Origin: Entophlyctis helioformis
Lineage: Eukaryota > Chytridiomycota > Chytridiomycetes > Chytridiales > Chytriomycetaceae
Direction: 5' to 3'
Assembly: GCA_025526915.1 (NCBI GenBank)
Contig: JAHLKH010000015.1
Coordinates: forward strand, 124,001-188,000
Length of the DNA: 64,000 nt
A program made the position numbers and the translations under genes. This document shows, piece after piece, positions 34,632-46,121 of this stretch (position 1 is the stretch's first letter; each line of letters opens with the position of its first letter). A model generated the notes under the pieces. The model ran no database searches, had not been told where the DNA came from, and saw nothing but the letters and a program-made list of their open reading frames with translations.

Positions 34632-35703
34632 GCTGCTGTGCGTCTGCTGTCTGCGGCGATGCTTGCCCACTGAATGAACCAAGCTGCCTGTGCTGAGCAT
34701 TTATTCATCCATTCACCTCGACACCTAACCTGGTGCATCGGCATACCCACACCGTACCGGGAACACCAACGACTTCACCCCCGGTTGGGGAAGGGTCCAG
34801 GCCTGCACATCTCTTGTAAGCCAAGCCCGGTAGACACCATGCGACATTGCCGAGTCTCCGCTTTTTCAATCAAGCGGGAAAGCGGGGAAGGGGGGCCCAG
34901 GCGTCGCGAGTGCCAAGCATTCTGCAAAGCGGTAGACGGGCTTGTGCCCGCCGGTGGAGCGTTGGTGGAGCAACGGTGGAGCTGCACATGCTGATGCGGC
35001 GAAACGAGTGGGCCGGTCTGCAACTTCGCTCCAAGAACGCCAGGGGCCTGTCAAGTGTTGGACCGCCGGCTACCAAGACCGAGAAGCGACACACAGGACA
35101 GCAGGACAGCTAGGGAACGCTCGGCGAGCCAGCCAAAAACACTAAACGTCTTACACCCCGTCCACACAATCACTGCGGTGGGTTTGCGCTCCGAGTCAAA
35201 TATATATACCCACGCCGGTGAAGACGACTGCACTTGAGCAGTTGAATGGCCAGGCATGCTGCATCGTCTCGGCTGGTGTTGCACATGCTTACGCACCGCC
35301 CGCTTGGACGCACAGGCCGGCGCGACGGCGACCCTGCAACGCACTAGCAGCCACACGACCCCTTTTCACTGCCGAGCAGCAGCCCGTCTACCAGTCGGCA
35401 CCCAGCCGTTAGCCCACCACCGCAGCATCTCGCCACCTTTGCTCGTCGACGCCTCCAGACAACGGCATCGCTCTTGGAGACTCCAGCATCCAGCATCCAG
35501 CGCAGCACGACCACACAGCAACGGCCACCCTCAAGGGTACGTTGCTCACCCGTATGGTCGCAATGGACGGGCGAACAGCACTCGGCACCGCACCCCACTG
35601 ACGCTGCTGTTCCTGTCAGGCTGATCACAGACCGTCTACCAACCAGCGAGCCAACCCAGCCAACCCAGCCAGCCAACAAGTCAACGAATCGCAAAATCTC
35701 TCC
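34632..35703. other. Intergenic region, TRMT2A to velvet gene 1
   Basis: Just over 1 kb without a recognisable coding exon; short frames here have no protein character. An AT island with a TATA-like element (aaatatatatacc, 35198-35210) stands out against the GC-rich background about 500 bases upstream of the velvet start and may be a core promoter with a long 5' UTR. Repeated agccaacc units occur at 35642-35680. Confidence 0.45.
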
Positions 35704-36748
35704 ATGATGCTGCATGTCCGTCAACAGCCTGTCCAAGCACGCATGTGCGGAACGGGCGACAAAGACCGGCGTGTTATCGATCCGGTGAGAGTGTGGTCAC
35801 ATCCGCACATACCGTTGGGCGGCCAGAGCCGGGCCATCCAGCCGTCACTCTTGCAGAATATCCTGCCGTCGGCTGGATTTTAGTGCCTGCCCCCTCCTCC
35901 TCCCAACCACCAACCACCCCCCTGGCGATGGCTGACTCATGTCTCGCGGACATAGCCACCGATCCTCGAGCTTGTGTGCGCAGACGAGCAACAACGGCAG
36001 CTGCTGCTCCAAGACATGTCGCTGGTTGTGCATGCGAGTCTATGGACAGCAGATGGCAGCCACATGCTTGTCACGTCCAGCAAAATGCCTGACGGCATGG
36101 CACTGCTCACCGGCACGCTCGTGTCTGGCGCGCACGTCCTCGTCGACCACCACAATTCCTGCGGCGTCTTCTTCATCTTTCCCGACCTGTCGGTGCGCAT
36201 CGAGGGGCAGTTTAGACTCAAGTTTATGCTGTTGCGAGTGAACACGTAAGCCATGCGTCATGTGCCATGGGCGGGTCATGGGCGGGTCTTGGTGGCTTTG
36301 TCTGTGCTGACACGCTTGTTGCGAATCGGCCAGTGACTTGCCGTTCCTCGACAGCGGCACGACTCTTGCACCAGCCACGTCATTGCCGAGTCTACACAGC
36401 CCGAGTCGCAACAGCCATTCCAGCCAGAGCATTGCGTATACAGACGGCTCCAGGTCGACCAACAGTGTGGATGATCTAACGGGCTATTACGCCGCCGGCT
36501 ATCCGGTGCGCAGCAGCAGCGGCGGCATCGCACCCGGCACCGCAGAGCAGCAAGCAGGATACTTGGTCACGAGCGTCCTCACCGAGCCGTTTTCAGTGTT
36601 CTCGCCGCGCAACTTTCCAGGCATGCTTGACTCGTCGGACATATCCAAAGCGTTTGCAGCGCAGGGCGTCAAGCTGATGATCCGACACAGCAAGGACAAG
36701 AGCAGGGACCGCGCGAGCAGCAGCAGCGTCGGGAGCAGGTCGGGTTGA
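35704..36748 (+). CDS. Velvet-domain regulatory protein 1
   Basis: Three exons join in frame: 35704-35784, 35956-36245 and 36334-36748, giving 261 residues that are almost all velvet domain. Exon 1 reads LHVRQQPVQARMCGTGDKDR then RRVIDP. Exon 2 opens with PPILELVCADE and holds VVHASLWTADG, then SCGVFFIFPDLSVRIEGQFR. Exon 3 has a Ser/Tyr-rich spacer, then VLTEPFSVFSPRNFPGM and ISKAFAAQGVKLMIR. These are the N-terminal RQQP-R-RMCG, the central FFIFPDLSVR and the C-terminal FxVYSAKxFPGM-xS--S--A-QG-K---R signatures of VosA/VelB/VeA-type proteins. Velvet proteins are fungal NF-kB-fold DNA-binding regulators that form dimers controlling sporulation and secondary metabolism in Dikarya; their role in early fungi is little known. 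The start has only two residues before the domain, so an upstream exon is possible. Confidence 0.92.
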
Positions 36749-36929
36749 ATATGCACATAATAAAGATAATCTAGGCATGCAAACGTGGACGCTATTCGCC
36801 AAACGGCGATCGAGCCTGTGCAGTTTGAGCAGCCTGCAGCAGGCAGAGCGTTGGGTTTTCAATGCCAGCCATGCAGCTACTGGCCGTTGCACTTTGTCAA
36901 GCTGCTGGAGCGGGCCAGGTGTCGTGTGA

Positions 36930-37025
36930 GCCATCCCATGAGCCGTTGTGTGAGCCGTCGTGAAAGCCATCGTGAAAGCCATCTCACGAGCCATCTCATG
37001 AGCCATCGTGTGAATGCCATCGTGT
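36930..37025. repeat. Minisatellite of about 12-base GTGAGCCATC units
   Basis: Seven to eight imperfect copies of (g)tgagccatc / tgaaagccatc occur in tandem, with no coding context. Confidence 0.75.
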
Positions 37026-37484
37026 GAATGCCCGCTTCTGTGTTTCGAAACACAAACGGCCACTTGTGTCGCCTCCGCTGCTTCTGCTGCCTTGGCAGAC
37101 GGTCAGTTGAGCCCGCTCAGCTTTCGCCGGATGGAGCCGCTGTGTCTGCTGGGCAGGCCAAGACAAGCTCCTGGCGCGACCTTGTTGGAGACTTGCTCCC
37201 ACGTGTGATGAAGATGGACGCGTCAATACTTTTGCCGAAATCGCATCGCCTTTGGACGCTCAAATTTGTGCATCAGTCACAAAGAGTCACATGCCGTGGC
37301 ATTCCGCAAACGGTGTCTTGCACAAGGTGGAGACAGCAGCGTCGGCGTTGTCTGCAACAGGATGTTGCCTTGACTCGCGCTGAAGGCACACCTTGAGGGC
37401 TGCGACCGATGCTGCTCCAAACCAGCGCACGCCTCGCCTTTCTCCGCTGCTGGGTTCGGTAGATGGTTACGGCGGGAAACCACA

Positions 37485-37841
37485 GTGGGAATCTGCAAAA
37501 AAGCGCTGCTCAAACGAACGGCTGCACCGTTTGTTTTCGATGCTTGGGTGTTGGATTATCGCAGGTCGTTTTCGGAAGAGGGTTTTTGGGTTTGGTTCAA
37601 CGACTCTGCTCGGCAAGGGCGAGTTGGAGTCTTTGCCCGCACACCGTTTGGTCTAGACTCTGTGGTCTTGAAGTTGCCGACCAAGTGGTCCGTTCGCACC
37701 AACAGCCCGCCAGCAGTGCCGCACGTCTGTGCTGCACATCTACATCACCATCGCTGCTCCGAAATCGCCATTGAGCGCCTCAGCGAGAAAAACCGCTTAC
37801 CCAACCAGACGAGCTTCCGGCTCTGGCTGCTCTGGCTCTGA
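37485..37841 (+). CDS. Small hypothetical ORF, doubtful
   Basis: 118 residues. The middle part, FVFDAWVLDYRRSFSEEGFW, then NDSARQGRVGVFARTPFGLD, has aromatic/charged content unlike the low-complexity shadow frames around it. GRVGVFARTPF weakly recalls the start of SET domains (GRGLFA-..I), but no other SET motif follows. It could be an exon of a gene whose other exons I cannot see, a degraded fragment, or chance. Confidence 0.25.
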   Translation: MGICKKALLKRTAAPFVFDAWVLDYRRSFSEEGFWVWFNDSARQGRVGVFARTPFGLDSVVLKLPTKWSVRTNSPPAVPHVCAAHLHHHRCSEIAIERLSEKNRLPNQTSFRLWLLWL

Positions 37842-38283
37842 CTCTGTGTTTGGGTCTGGCTCCGCAAGCACGCCCGCTGAACCAGCGTCCCCCTTCAGCC
37901 TCACGTAAGGCCGCGCCGGCTGCTCAAGGACCGTTGATTGCCGGCTTGCCCACTAACTCGAGTGTCTGTGCTCGCTCGTTGGTGCAGGCTCCTCAGGCAG
38001 GCAGGCAGACCGTCAAGCGACCGTCCGTCCAAGCGCACCTGAATCTCACAGCACTCCACCAACCAGCGGGCCAGCGGCCGCACACAGCATCCTGTTCCCC
38101 TGCGGCTCAGTAGCCCACCTCCTTTCGCACCCATTGAAACAGCATCACCCACGGCGCTTGGCCACCGGTCCAGACTCGCTGTCGCTGCACCCCGCAACAT
38201 AGGCACACACACACACACGCACACACACGCACACGCACACCACAGCCCACCTGGCCAGGCTGCACGCAACCGTGAATCGGGGC

Positions 38284-40957
38284 ATGGCCACTTCATTTGC
38301 CGCTGGCGAGCCAGCATCCCCAAGCCCGACGACCGCGCACTCGCCAAGTTTCGCCGAGCCCATGCCAGCGCCATCGACCGCCGCATCGGGACCCACACAG
38401 CATTTGATGGCAGCGTCTGGACCGCCTGGGCCATTGACGGCCGCATTCAGCGACCCAAGGTGCGTGCAGCGGTGCAGCCGCCGCAATATTCCACCAGCCA
38501 CACGATTTACTATGCAGCCTGCCGGCTCTGTGTCGGCAAGGCACTCACTGACCACGCTTGCTTGCTTGCCTGCGTCTGTCCTGCTCGTCTGTGCCTGCTC
38601 GTCCGCGCTCGGTCGCCCTGCCCCATTGTTCTCGCCGCTGTGGGCCGCGACACGCTGTCGTGATCCATATTGGCTGCCCACCTCGGGCCGGCCGACCGTT
38701 CCTCCCGCCCCGCCTGCTCGCCATGGCCGTGTGCGATTCCGTGCATTCGCATGCCGCCGCTCCGTCTGCCCGTCCGTCTGCCCTTCCCTCTGCCCCTCCG
38801 TCTGCCCCTCCGTCTGCCGGTTCCTCGTCTTGGACTGCTTTCACCACACGATTAATGTCTTGGTTTGTTGGCTCTGTGTGTCTGTGTGTCTGTGTCTGTG
38901 TGTCGGTATGCCGGTCTGTCGGTCTGGCTCGCTCATCTGTCTGGCTGCCTGGCTGTCTGCCTGTCTGGCTGGCTTGTCTGGCTCGTCTGTCTGGATTCGC
39001 TGCGCTCGCACCGGCACACCTGCACACTGCCATGATCCAACACGGGCCTTGTGTGTCGCCTGCGGCTCTGCGTCTTCCGTCGCCTTGGTTGCCAACCGCA
39101 TCCCCTCCACTCGACTCCACGCCTCTGGCCTGCTCCTTCTGGCCTGTCGTCCCGCTGCCCCCGCCGCCCCCGCTGCCCACGCCGTCCTGGCCTGCTGTTC
39201 CGCCATGACTCATCATGACCCGACATGACCCAACCCCCGTTCTCTCGATCCATTCCCGATGCGCCTGCCCCGGCCTGCGCCGGCCATCGAACTGTGCCTG
39301 GCGCACATCGCTCCTGCCCATCGCTCCTGCCCATCGCTCCTGCCCATCATTTTGGCTGTCGGCCCGGCCAGCTCGCTGACGTTGCGCGTGAGACAGCACC
39401 CCGTGCGTGCTCGGGCTTGTGGCAGTGGTAACAAGGATCGCCGCACCGTCGACCCAGTGAGTCCATCACCAGTGGCGTGTGTCTGGCTGCATGCTCGCCC
39501 CCTTGCCGCGCCACGGAACTTGTTGCTGGCTACATGGTGATGCGGTGATGCAGCAAATCTGCCACACAGCCTTGAGCGGCCGATGATGATGGGCTCCTCC
39601 ATCGCCAGCAGCATTCCAGCACTTGCTGCCCACGCTCACAATCCACGAGCTTGGCCAGCAGCTTGCCAAGCCGAAAGCGGCTGCGCCTTGGCCGTGGCTC
39701 GATCTCCATGCTCCTGGCCGCCTTGCCGGATCTCGCCTGTGATGGCTTGTCACCATGACTCACCCGTCGTCATCTCGCTATTATTCCGTGTTTGTCCGCA
39801 CAATCGCGTTCCCTGTCGGGCCTGGCCGGGCCTGGCTGTGTCGCTTCGCCGTCTGTGGCTTTCTCCATCCGCTGCTGCCGCCGCCAAAGCCTCCGGTCAT
39901 TGAAGTCATTGACCCATCCGCGGCCGGAGCACACGAAGGGTAAGCTCGCTTCCTGTTGCCCTTTTTTGCAGCATACGGTTTCGGCTTTTCTCGCTTGGTT
40001 TGCACGACCCCACAACAAGACCTGAACTTGCTCCTGCTGATCCATCGTATTCCCCCGGATCCCACAGAGGCGTTGCCATCAATCCCTTTCTCATCATGCA
40101 CGCGAGCCTGTGGACAAGCGACATGGAGAGGTCCGTGCTGCTGTTTGAGGGCGAGCAGGTGCTTGTCGGCAGCCTCACGTCCGTCATGTCCGTCCTGCGC
40201 GACGAGTTTGGCAAGCAAGGCGTGTTCTTTATCTTTCCCGACCTCTCGGTGCGCTGCGACGGCATTTTTCGATTACGCTTCAGTCTCATGAACCTGCAAG
40301 GGTACGATCGGGTGTCTCTGCTCAGGCTTACCGGCCCACTGACTGGCCCAGCGACTAGCTGACCCGCTGACTGACTGGCTGACCCACTGACCGTCCGACT
40401 GACTGTCCTCGTTGTCTGTGCACAGATCCGCACCAAACCAGCTCGCACAGGCTGGTGGCCCCGTCATTGCAACCATTTTCACAGAGCCGTTCGAGGTGTT
40501 CAAGCCCAAACTGTTTCCTGGTGTCGCCGAACCCACGATGCTCATCAAGTCATTTACGTTGCAGGGCCATCCGCTACCGATCCGCAAGTTCAGACGCAAG
40601 CGGTCCTCGATCGCAGGCGGCGTCGAAACCATCATCACCGTACCAAACACATCAACAGCCTCTGCACGGCTTCCCACGTCCGCGCCAACCTCTGCGTCTA
40701 TATCTGTCTCGGGAACCAACACGCCGTCCATGGCATTCGCCCAACTGCCCATGAACCCCGCATCGTCCTCATTCACGCCTGACGGAGGAGGAGGAGACGG
40801 AAGTGGTGGTGGAGGGAGCAGAGGGACAGCGCGGACAAGAGGAGACGGCAGCGCATCGGGGCCGGGATCGCACGCTGTGGCCTATTCTGACTCTGACACA
40901 TCATTCGTGCTCGGATCGTCTGCCCTGCACGAAGGGGAGTACGAGGACTACGACTAG
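38284..40957 (+). CDS. Velvet-domain regulatory protein 2
   Basis: Proposed exons: 38284-38459, 39372-39456, 39890-39939, 40068-40301 and 40426-40957, giving 358 residues. The velvet domain is clear: SLTLRVRQHPVRARACGSGN then KDRRTVDP (exon 2), PPVIEVIDPSAAGAHEG (exon 3), INPFLIMHASLWTSDMERSV and GVFFIFPDLSVRCDGIFR (exon 4), and ATIFTEPFEVFKPKLFPGV with LIKSFTLQGHPLPIRKFRRK (exon 5). The tail is Ser/Gly-rich and acidic. The first exon (MATSFAAGEPASPSPTTAHS...) is low-complexity but coding-like and joins in phase across a 912-base intron, long for this locus. The alternative is a start at 39259 within the same frame (337 residues). Intron positions at the RTVDP|PP join and just before the C-terminal block match velvet gene 1, so the pair probably arose by tandem duplication. 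Confidence 0.88.
38460..39371. other. Long intron or intergenic stretch of CTGT/CCGT-rich sequence
   Basis: Strongly pyrimidine-rich on the plus strand with tgtctgtgtg and cgtctgcccgtctgcc repeats (38755-38960). It is read here as intron 1 of velvet gene 2; it would be upstream sequence if translation begins at 39259. Confidence 0.4.
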
Positions 40958-41261
40958 ACGGAGGAGATGCAGCTGATAGACGGATGCAACGGATGCACTG
41001 GATGTTGATGCTGATCGGCGATACACTTGTGTAAGATAGTTTATTGAACGTGCTGGTAATAATAGCTCCCCATTGGCTGCATTGTGTCTTTCAGGTGCGG
41101 CAGGCGTGGCAGGTCTGTCGCAGACAGGGTTCAGATGCGGTGCAGTTGGCGCAGTCGGGGGCAGGCGGGGGCTGACAGCAGCAAGCTTCACATTTCGGCC
41201 AGATCGCATCGCGGGTTTGCTCCACTTCCAGAAAGCGACCACGCGACCACGACCGCAGGAC
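40958..41261. other. Intergenic region upstream of TPS-TPP
   Basis: About 300 bases. The 5' half is AT-richer (gtaagatagtttattgaacg, near 41031-41050), compatible with the velvet-2 polyadenylation region. No gene is seen. Confidence 0.4.
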
Positions 41262-44200
41262 ATGACAACGTCGGAAGCAGCCGCCGTGGCAGCCGCGCTG
41301 GCGGCAGCACCGTCCACGACGCACCGCCTCATTGTGGTGTCGAACCGCCTGCCCGTCACCATCTCGCGCTCGGCCGACACGGGCGACTGGTCGTACGTCA
41401 TGTCGTCGGGCGGCCTCGTCTCGGCGCTCGAGGGCCTCAAGCAGAAGATGTCGTTCACCTGGATTGGCTGGCCTGGTGCGTCAGCTCGCTCGTTCGCTCA
41501 CTCTGGGGCTGCTGCTTGCGTATGCTGCCTGTGGGTGCACGCCTCCGCCGCCGCCGACGACTGACTCTCGACTGTGCGGTGCGTCTGCGGCTGTGTCTGC
41601 GTCTGCGCAGGCATGGAGCTGCCGCCCAGCGACCAGGTCGTGGTGGGCCAGCAGCTGCTTGAACAGCACTCGTGCGTGCCCGTGTTCATCAAGGACGACA
41701 TTGCCGACATGCACTACAACGGCTTCTCCAACAGGTGCGTACCTGCGTGCGTGCGTGCGTATGCTTCCTGGCCCGCCCGCCTTGCTGTCTGCCATCTCGC
41801 CATCCTGCCCGCCATGCTGCCCGCCATCGCGATCCCATCAGCGAGCTTGCCGGTCGCTGCCGGTCGCTGTTGGTCGCTGCCGGTCGGCGTCGGTGCAGAC
41901 GCCCGCCCCATGCAATGAGCCTGGACAGGGTCCCGCATATTCCCACGGCCAGCCGCCCAGCCAGCCAGATCTGGGCCGCATCGAGGTTGCACACATGAGC
42001 AGATCTGGCTGACGCATTCATCGCCACACACCCCATCGTCATCCATCGCCAGCATCCTCTGGCCGCTGTTCCACTACCACCCTGGCGAGATCAACTTCAA
42101 CGAAGACCACTGGGAGGCCTACCAGGAGGCCAACAGCGCCTTTGCAGACGCCATCGCTGCCGTCGTCGAGGACGGCGATCTCGTGTGGGTGCATGACTAC
42201 CACCTCATGCTCCTGCCGTCCATGCTCCGTCAGCGTCTCGAGGACACGAACAAGGACGTCAAGATTGGCTTCTTTTTACACACGCCCTTTCCGTCCAGCG
42301 AGATCTACAGGTTCGTCTTGCCACCGCCCCGCCGACCTGCCTGTGTCCTTTGTCCTCCTCGATGCCGCATGGATCGGATCCGATGCGATGGCGCGTGCCC
42401 ATCGCTCATCCATCTGCTCTCATCCGCCAGTCGCGGCGGACATGCGCTCCGCCCTGCCGACTCACGCGACACATGGCATGGACTGACGGGCCGACGGATG
42501 ACTGCGACAGAATCCTGCCGGTGCGCAAGCAGGTGCTCCTGGGCGTGCTCAGCAGCGATCTCATCGGATTCCATACCTACGACTATGCACGACACTTTTT
42601 GAGCTCGTGCACGCGCATCCTCGGTGTCCACACCATGCCCAACGGCGCCGAGTTCGAGGGCCGCATCGTCCACGTCGGCACGTTCCCCATCGGCATCGAC
42701 CCTGAAAAGTTTACAAACGGCCTGCAGAAGCAGTCGATCATGGACCGGATCGCCCGTCTGCGCCAAAAGTTTGCTGGCGTCAAGGTCCTCGTCGGCGTGG
42801 ATCGCCTCGACTACATCAAGGGCGTGCCGCAGAAGCTGCACGCCTTTGAGCTGTTCCTGTCCAACCATCGCGAATGGCAGGACAAGGTCGTGCTCGTGCA
42901 GGTGGCCGTGCCGTCGCGCCAGGACGTTGAAGAGTACCAGCACCTGCAGCAGGTCGTCAACGAGCTCGTGGGCCGCATCAACGGCCGCTTCGGCACCGTC
43001 GAGTTCACGCCCATCCATTTCATGCACAAGTCGGTCAACTTTGAGGAGCTCGTTGCGCTGTACGCCATTGCCGACGCCTGCATTGTCTCGTCCACCCGCG
43101 ACGGCATGAACCTCGTCTCGTACGAGTACATTGTGTCGCAGCAGAACAACCACGGCGTGCTCATTCTCAGCGAGTTTGCTGGCGCGGCCCAGTCGCTCAA
43201 CGGATCCATCATTGTCAACCCGTGGAACAGCGAGGAGCTCGCCAACAGCATCTACGACGCCGTCACCATGTCCGAGGACGTGCGTCGCAGCAACCACCAG
43301 AAGCTGTACCGCTACGTCACCAAGTACACGGCGGCCTTTTGGGGCGTCTCGTTTGTCAAGGAGCTCCAGCGTGTGACGGAAGAGTACGACTCGCGCCGCC
43401 TTCCCCGACTGTCGACGGAGCATGCGCTCAAGGCATTCAAGGCGTCGACCAAGAAAAAGGTGTTTTTGCTCGACTACGACGGCACGCTGACCGAGCTGCA
43501 CAAGTTACCAGAGTTTGCGCGTCCGTCGGCGTCGCTCCTGTCGACCCTCACGCGTCTTGCTGCGCTGCCCAACGTCTATGTGTACATTCTCTCTGGCCGG
43601 TCCCGCGAGCATCTCGAGCGCTGGTTTGGCGGGACGGGGGTCGGTCTGTCTGCCGAGCACGGCTGCTTCTACCGCCACCCACCCAACCTGGTCATCCGCT
43701 CGCCGTCGGACCTTGACCTGACGGCCACCGAGGACTCGCTGGATGCGTTTGATGGCGACAACAGGTCGTCACACGCGTCGGCCATATCCGGCGGCAGCCC
43801 CATCCACTCGGCCGCGCCTGGCATGACGCCGTGGGCAGCAACGCTCCGGCCCCGCCTCTCCCGCCATCCTCTGCGGCCGCCGCATCGCACGTCAGCCCGG
43901 CGGCCACGTCGACGCTCCTGCCCACGCCGCTCATGGCCACGACGGCCAGCAGCAGCACGAGCACGGCGGGCGGCCTGTCCCTCCACCGCCACATGAGCAA
44001 CAATGGCTGGTACGCCATGGTCGACCAGGTCGACTCGTCGTGGCGCTCGACGATCCGCCCGCTGTTCCAGCACTACACGGAGCGCACGCCCGGCAGCTTC
44101 ATCGAGGAGAAGGAGATCAACCTCACGTGGCACTACCGCAACGCTGACCCCGAGTTTGGCACCTGGCAGGCGACCGAGCTGCAAGTCAATCTCGAAAAGA

Positions 44201-44683
44201 TTCTGAGCCACATGGCCGTGTCTGTACGTCTACCACTGTTGACGTTGACGTTGACGGTTGTTGTGCAGAGTGTGTGGGGCTTGGCGTGCACTGACACTGG
44301 ACACTGGACACTCCCATCCATCCATGCAGATCATCCTGGGCAACAAGACGCTCGAGCTGCGGCCGTCCATGGTGGACAAGGGCACGTCAGCGCGGGCGAT
44401 CCTCAAGGAGCTCGACGCGGCGACGGACGTGGATTTCCTGCTGTGCCTGGGCGACGGCAAGACGGACGAAGTCGTGTTTGGCCTGCTCAATGCCGAGATG
44501 CGCGACTCGCTCACGGTCACGGTCGGCAAGAAGCAGACGGACGCCAAGTACTATGTCGACTCGGTGCGCGACGTTGAGCAGCTCATTCTGAATATCGTCG
44601 AGGACAATGAGGCGGCGGTTGCTGCTGCCGGCGTCACTGTCACTGTCAGTGCCAGTGCCGGTGCCGGTGCCGGTGCTGTGTAG
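41262..44683 (+). CDS. Bifunctional trehalose-6-phosphate synthase/phosphatase
   Basis: Six exons: 41262-41475, 41611-41734, 42053-42310, 42511-43761, 43839-44223 and 44330-44683, giving 861 residues. The GT20 synthase half shows LIVVSNRLPVTISR, MSSGGLVSALEGL, FTWIGWPGMEL, SILWPLFHYHPGEINF, VWVHDYHLMLLPSMLR, IGFFLHTPFPSSEIYR, LVGVDRLDYIKGVPQKL and SSTRDGMNLVSYEYI, covering the glucose-6-phosphate and UDP-glucose sites. The HAD phosphatase half has FLLDYDGTLTEL (DxD nucleophile), YILSGRSREHLERWF, AEHGCFYR, LTWHYRNADPEFG and LCLGDGKTDEVVF. It makes trehalose in the cytosol as carbon store and stress protectant. The 43762-43838 intron is inferred from phase; the alternative is a frameshift in the Ser/Ala/Pro linker. 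The third metal motif is GDGKTDE rather than GDD(R/F)TDE, so phosphatase strength is uncertain. Confidence 0.93.
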
Positions 44684-44887
44684 ACGACCAGTTTTGGACT
44701 CGCTTGCTTGTTGTTGACTCTTGCAGTGCGTTGGGTTGGCCGCCAACACCTGGGTGCACAAGACTGAAGAATATAGGCCGATTGTGTATGACAAGATGAC
44801 AGCAGCCGAGTTTGTGCATGATGAGACGGGGGTTCATTTGGATGGTAGATGGATGGATGCGATGCCGCGTGCACTTCTTGTGACCGT

Positions 44888-46121
44888 TTACGCGTCCTTG
44901 GTCTCTGCAGCGGCAGGCTTGGCATCCTTCTTGGGATCCGCCGAGGCCGATGTCAGCGACGCCAGCGACGGCATCGAAGGCAGCTCAGACATGGACGGCA
45001 GGCTGGGCAGACTGGGCAGCGACGACAGCGACGGCAACGACGCCTGCAGGCGTTCCAAGGACGGCAGGGCAGGGATGGACACGCCGAGCGTTGCAGCGAC
45101 CTTGTCGAGCGCGTCGTTGAGCATCTTGGACGGCGAAAAGTCGCCGGGCTGCACGGGCGGGTACGACGCGGCCGGCCGCTGCGTCACAATGTTGCGCGAC
45201 GTGGCGGGGAAAAAGTACGTAAAGGCGGCTGCAGATCCGGCTGTTGGCGCGATCAACCGCAGCAGAATGTTGCCTACAGAGAGTGAGAGAGTGGGGGTCA
45301 GTCTCGTCTTTCTAGCACGGATGGATGCATGTGAGCATGGCATGGCATTGCACGGCATGGCTCACTGTTCTTGGTGACGATGGAGCCGGCAAAGCCCGCA
45401 ATGGTGACGTAGAGCAGACCCGGCAGCAGATCCTCGGACGGCTCGCGGTATCGCTTGATGACGGCTGGCAGGGACACGAGTGTGAGATACTGGTAAAGCA
45501 GCAGCAACAGCAGCAGAGGCGACGGACACGGGAGGCGACTCACTCTCGGCCTGCTTCTCGACGGCGATCCACTGGTCGACGGCCTCTTGGATTTGTTGCT
45601 GTGATCGGGCAGCATGGTCAGTCCAAGGGGTCCGCTGTGCAGGCAGACGGTCAAAGGGTGCAAGGCTGCTCACTCTGGTGGATGCAAATGCCTTTGTGGT
45701 TTCGTGGCGAGCCTTTAAGGGGGCGGGTGTTGGTCAGCCTGCGGGTGTGGGTTGCAGCAACGCATGACATGGCGTGGTTGGACTCACGTCACGGATAAAG
45801 AGCTCGAGCTCGGTGGGCTTCTCGGGCGCCGGGGCAGCGGGCGGCAGCTCGTCGTCGTAGATGCTCAGCTTCTGCAGGCAGGCGTCAGTGTGCTGGTGTC
45901 TTGGCGACAGTGTGTGTCTGTGTGGCAGGCAAGTGGACAGGCAGCGACAGACGCACCTTGGGCACCACACGGAACGTTGCCACGGGCTGGGCGGGCTGGG
46001 CAGGCTGGGCAGGCTCAGCACGCACGACGGCGGCGCAGGCGGCGAGCGAGGCGGCGACGCCCAGGCCGAGGCCGAGCGCCTTTGACGGGGCAGCAGCAGC
46101 AGCAGCAGCAGCAGCGAGCAT
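44888..46121 (-). CDS. MICOS subunit MIC26/MIC27 (APOO)-like protein
   Basis: Six exons join in frame: 46121-45957, 45871-45788, 45712-45674, 45598-45544, 45464-45366 and 45273-44888, giving 275 residues. An Ala-rich N-terminus with a hydrophobic helix (ALGLGLGVAASLAACAAVV) is followed by KLSIYDDELPPAAPAPEKPT, the SIYD--- motif of apolipoprotein O family proteins. Then come a helical QQIQEAVDQWIAVEKQAE and the hydrophobic LLPGLLYVTIAGFAGSIVTK ... LLRLIAPTAGSAAAFTYFFP. These correspond to the two membrane segments of Mic26/27. The C-terminus is a Ser/Leu/Pro repeat (LPSLSSLPSLPSLPSM). MIC26/27 shapes cristae junctions in the mitochondrial inner membrane. Exon 3 is 39 nt. It is divergent from the UBL protein across a CCAAT-rich promoter. 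Confidence 0.82.

Larger units (their letters stand above)
36749..38283. other. Gene-poor region between the two velvet genes
   Basis: Contains a degenerate minisatellite at 36930-37025 built on gagccatc/gaaagccatc units. A frame at 37485-37841 is described separately. A CA/CACG run lies at 38198-38240, immediately upstream of the candidate first exon of velvet gene 2. Nothing else is recognised. Confidence 0.4.

Noticed and set aside
43762..43838. Frameshift in the TPS-TPP gene
   Set aside because: A gtcgtc...gggcag intron of 77 bases restores the frame with matching phase, so splicing is the simpler reading.
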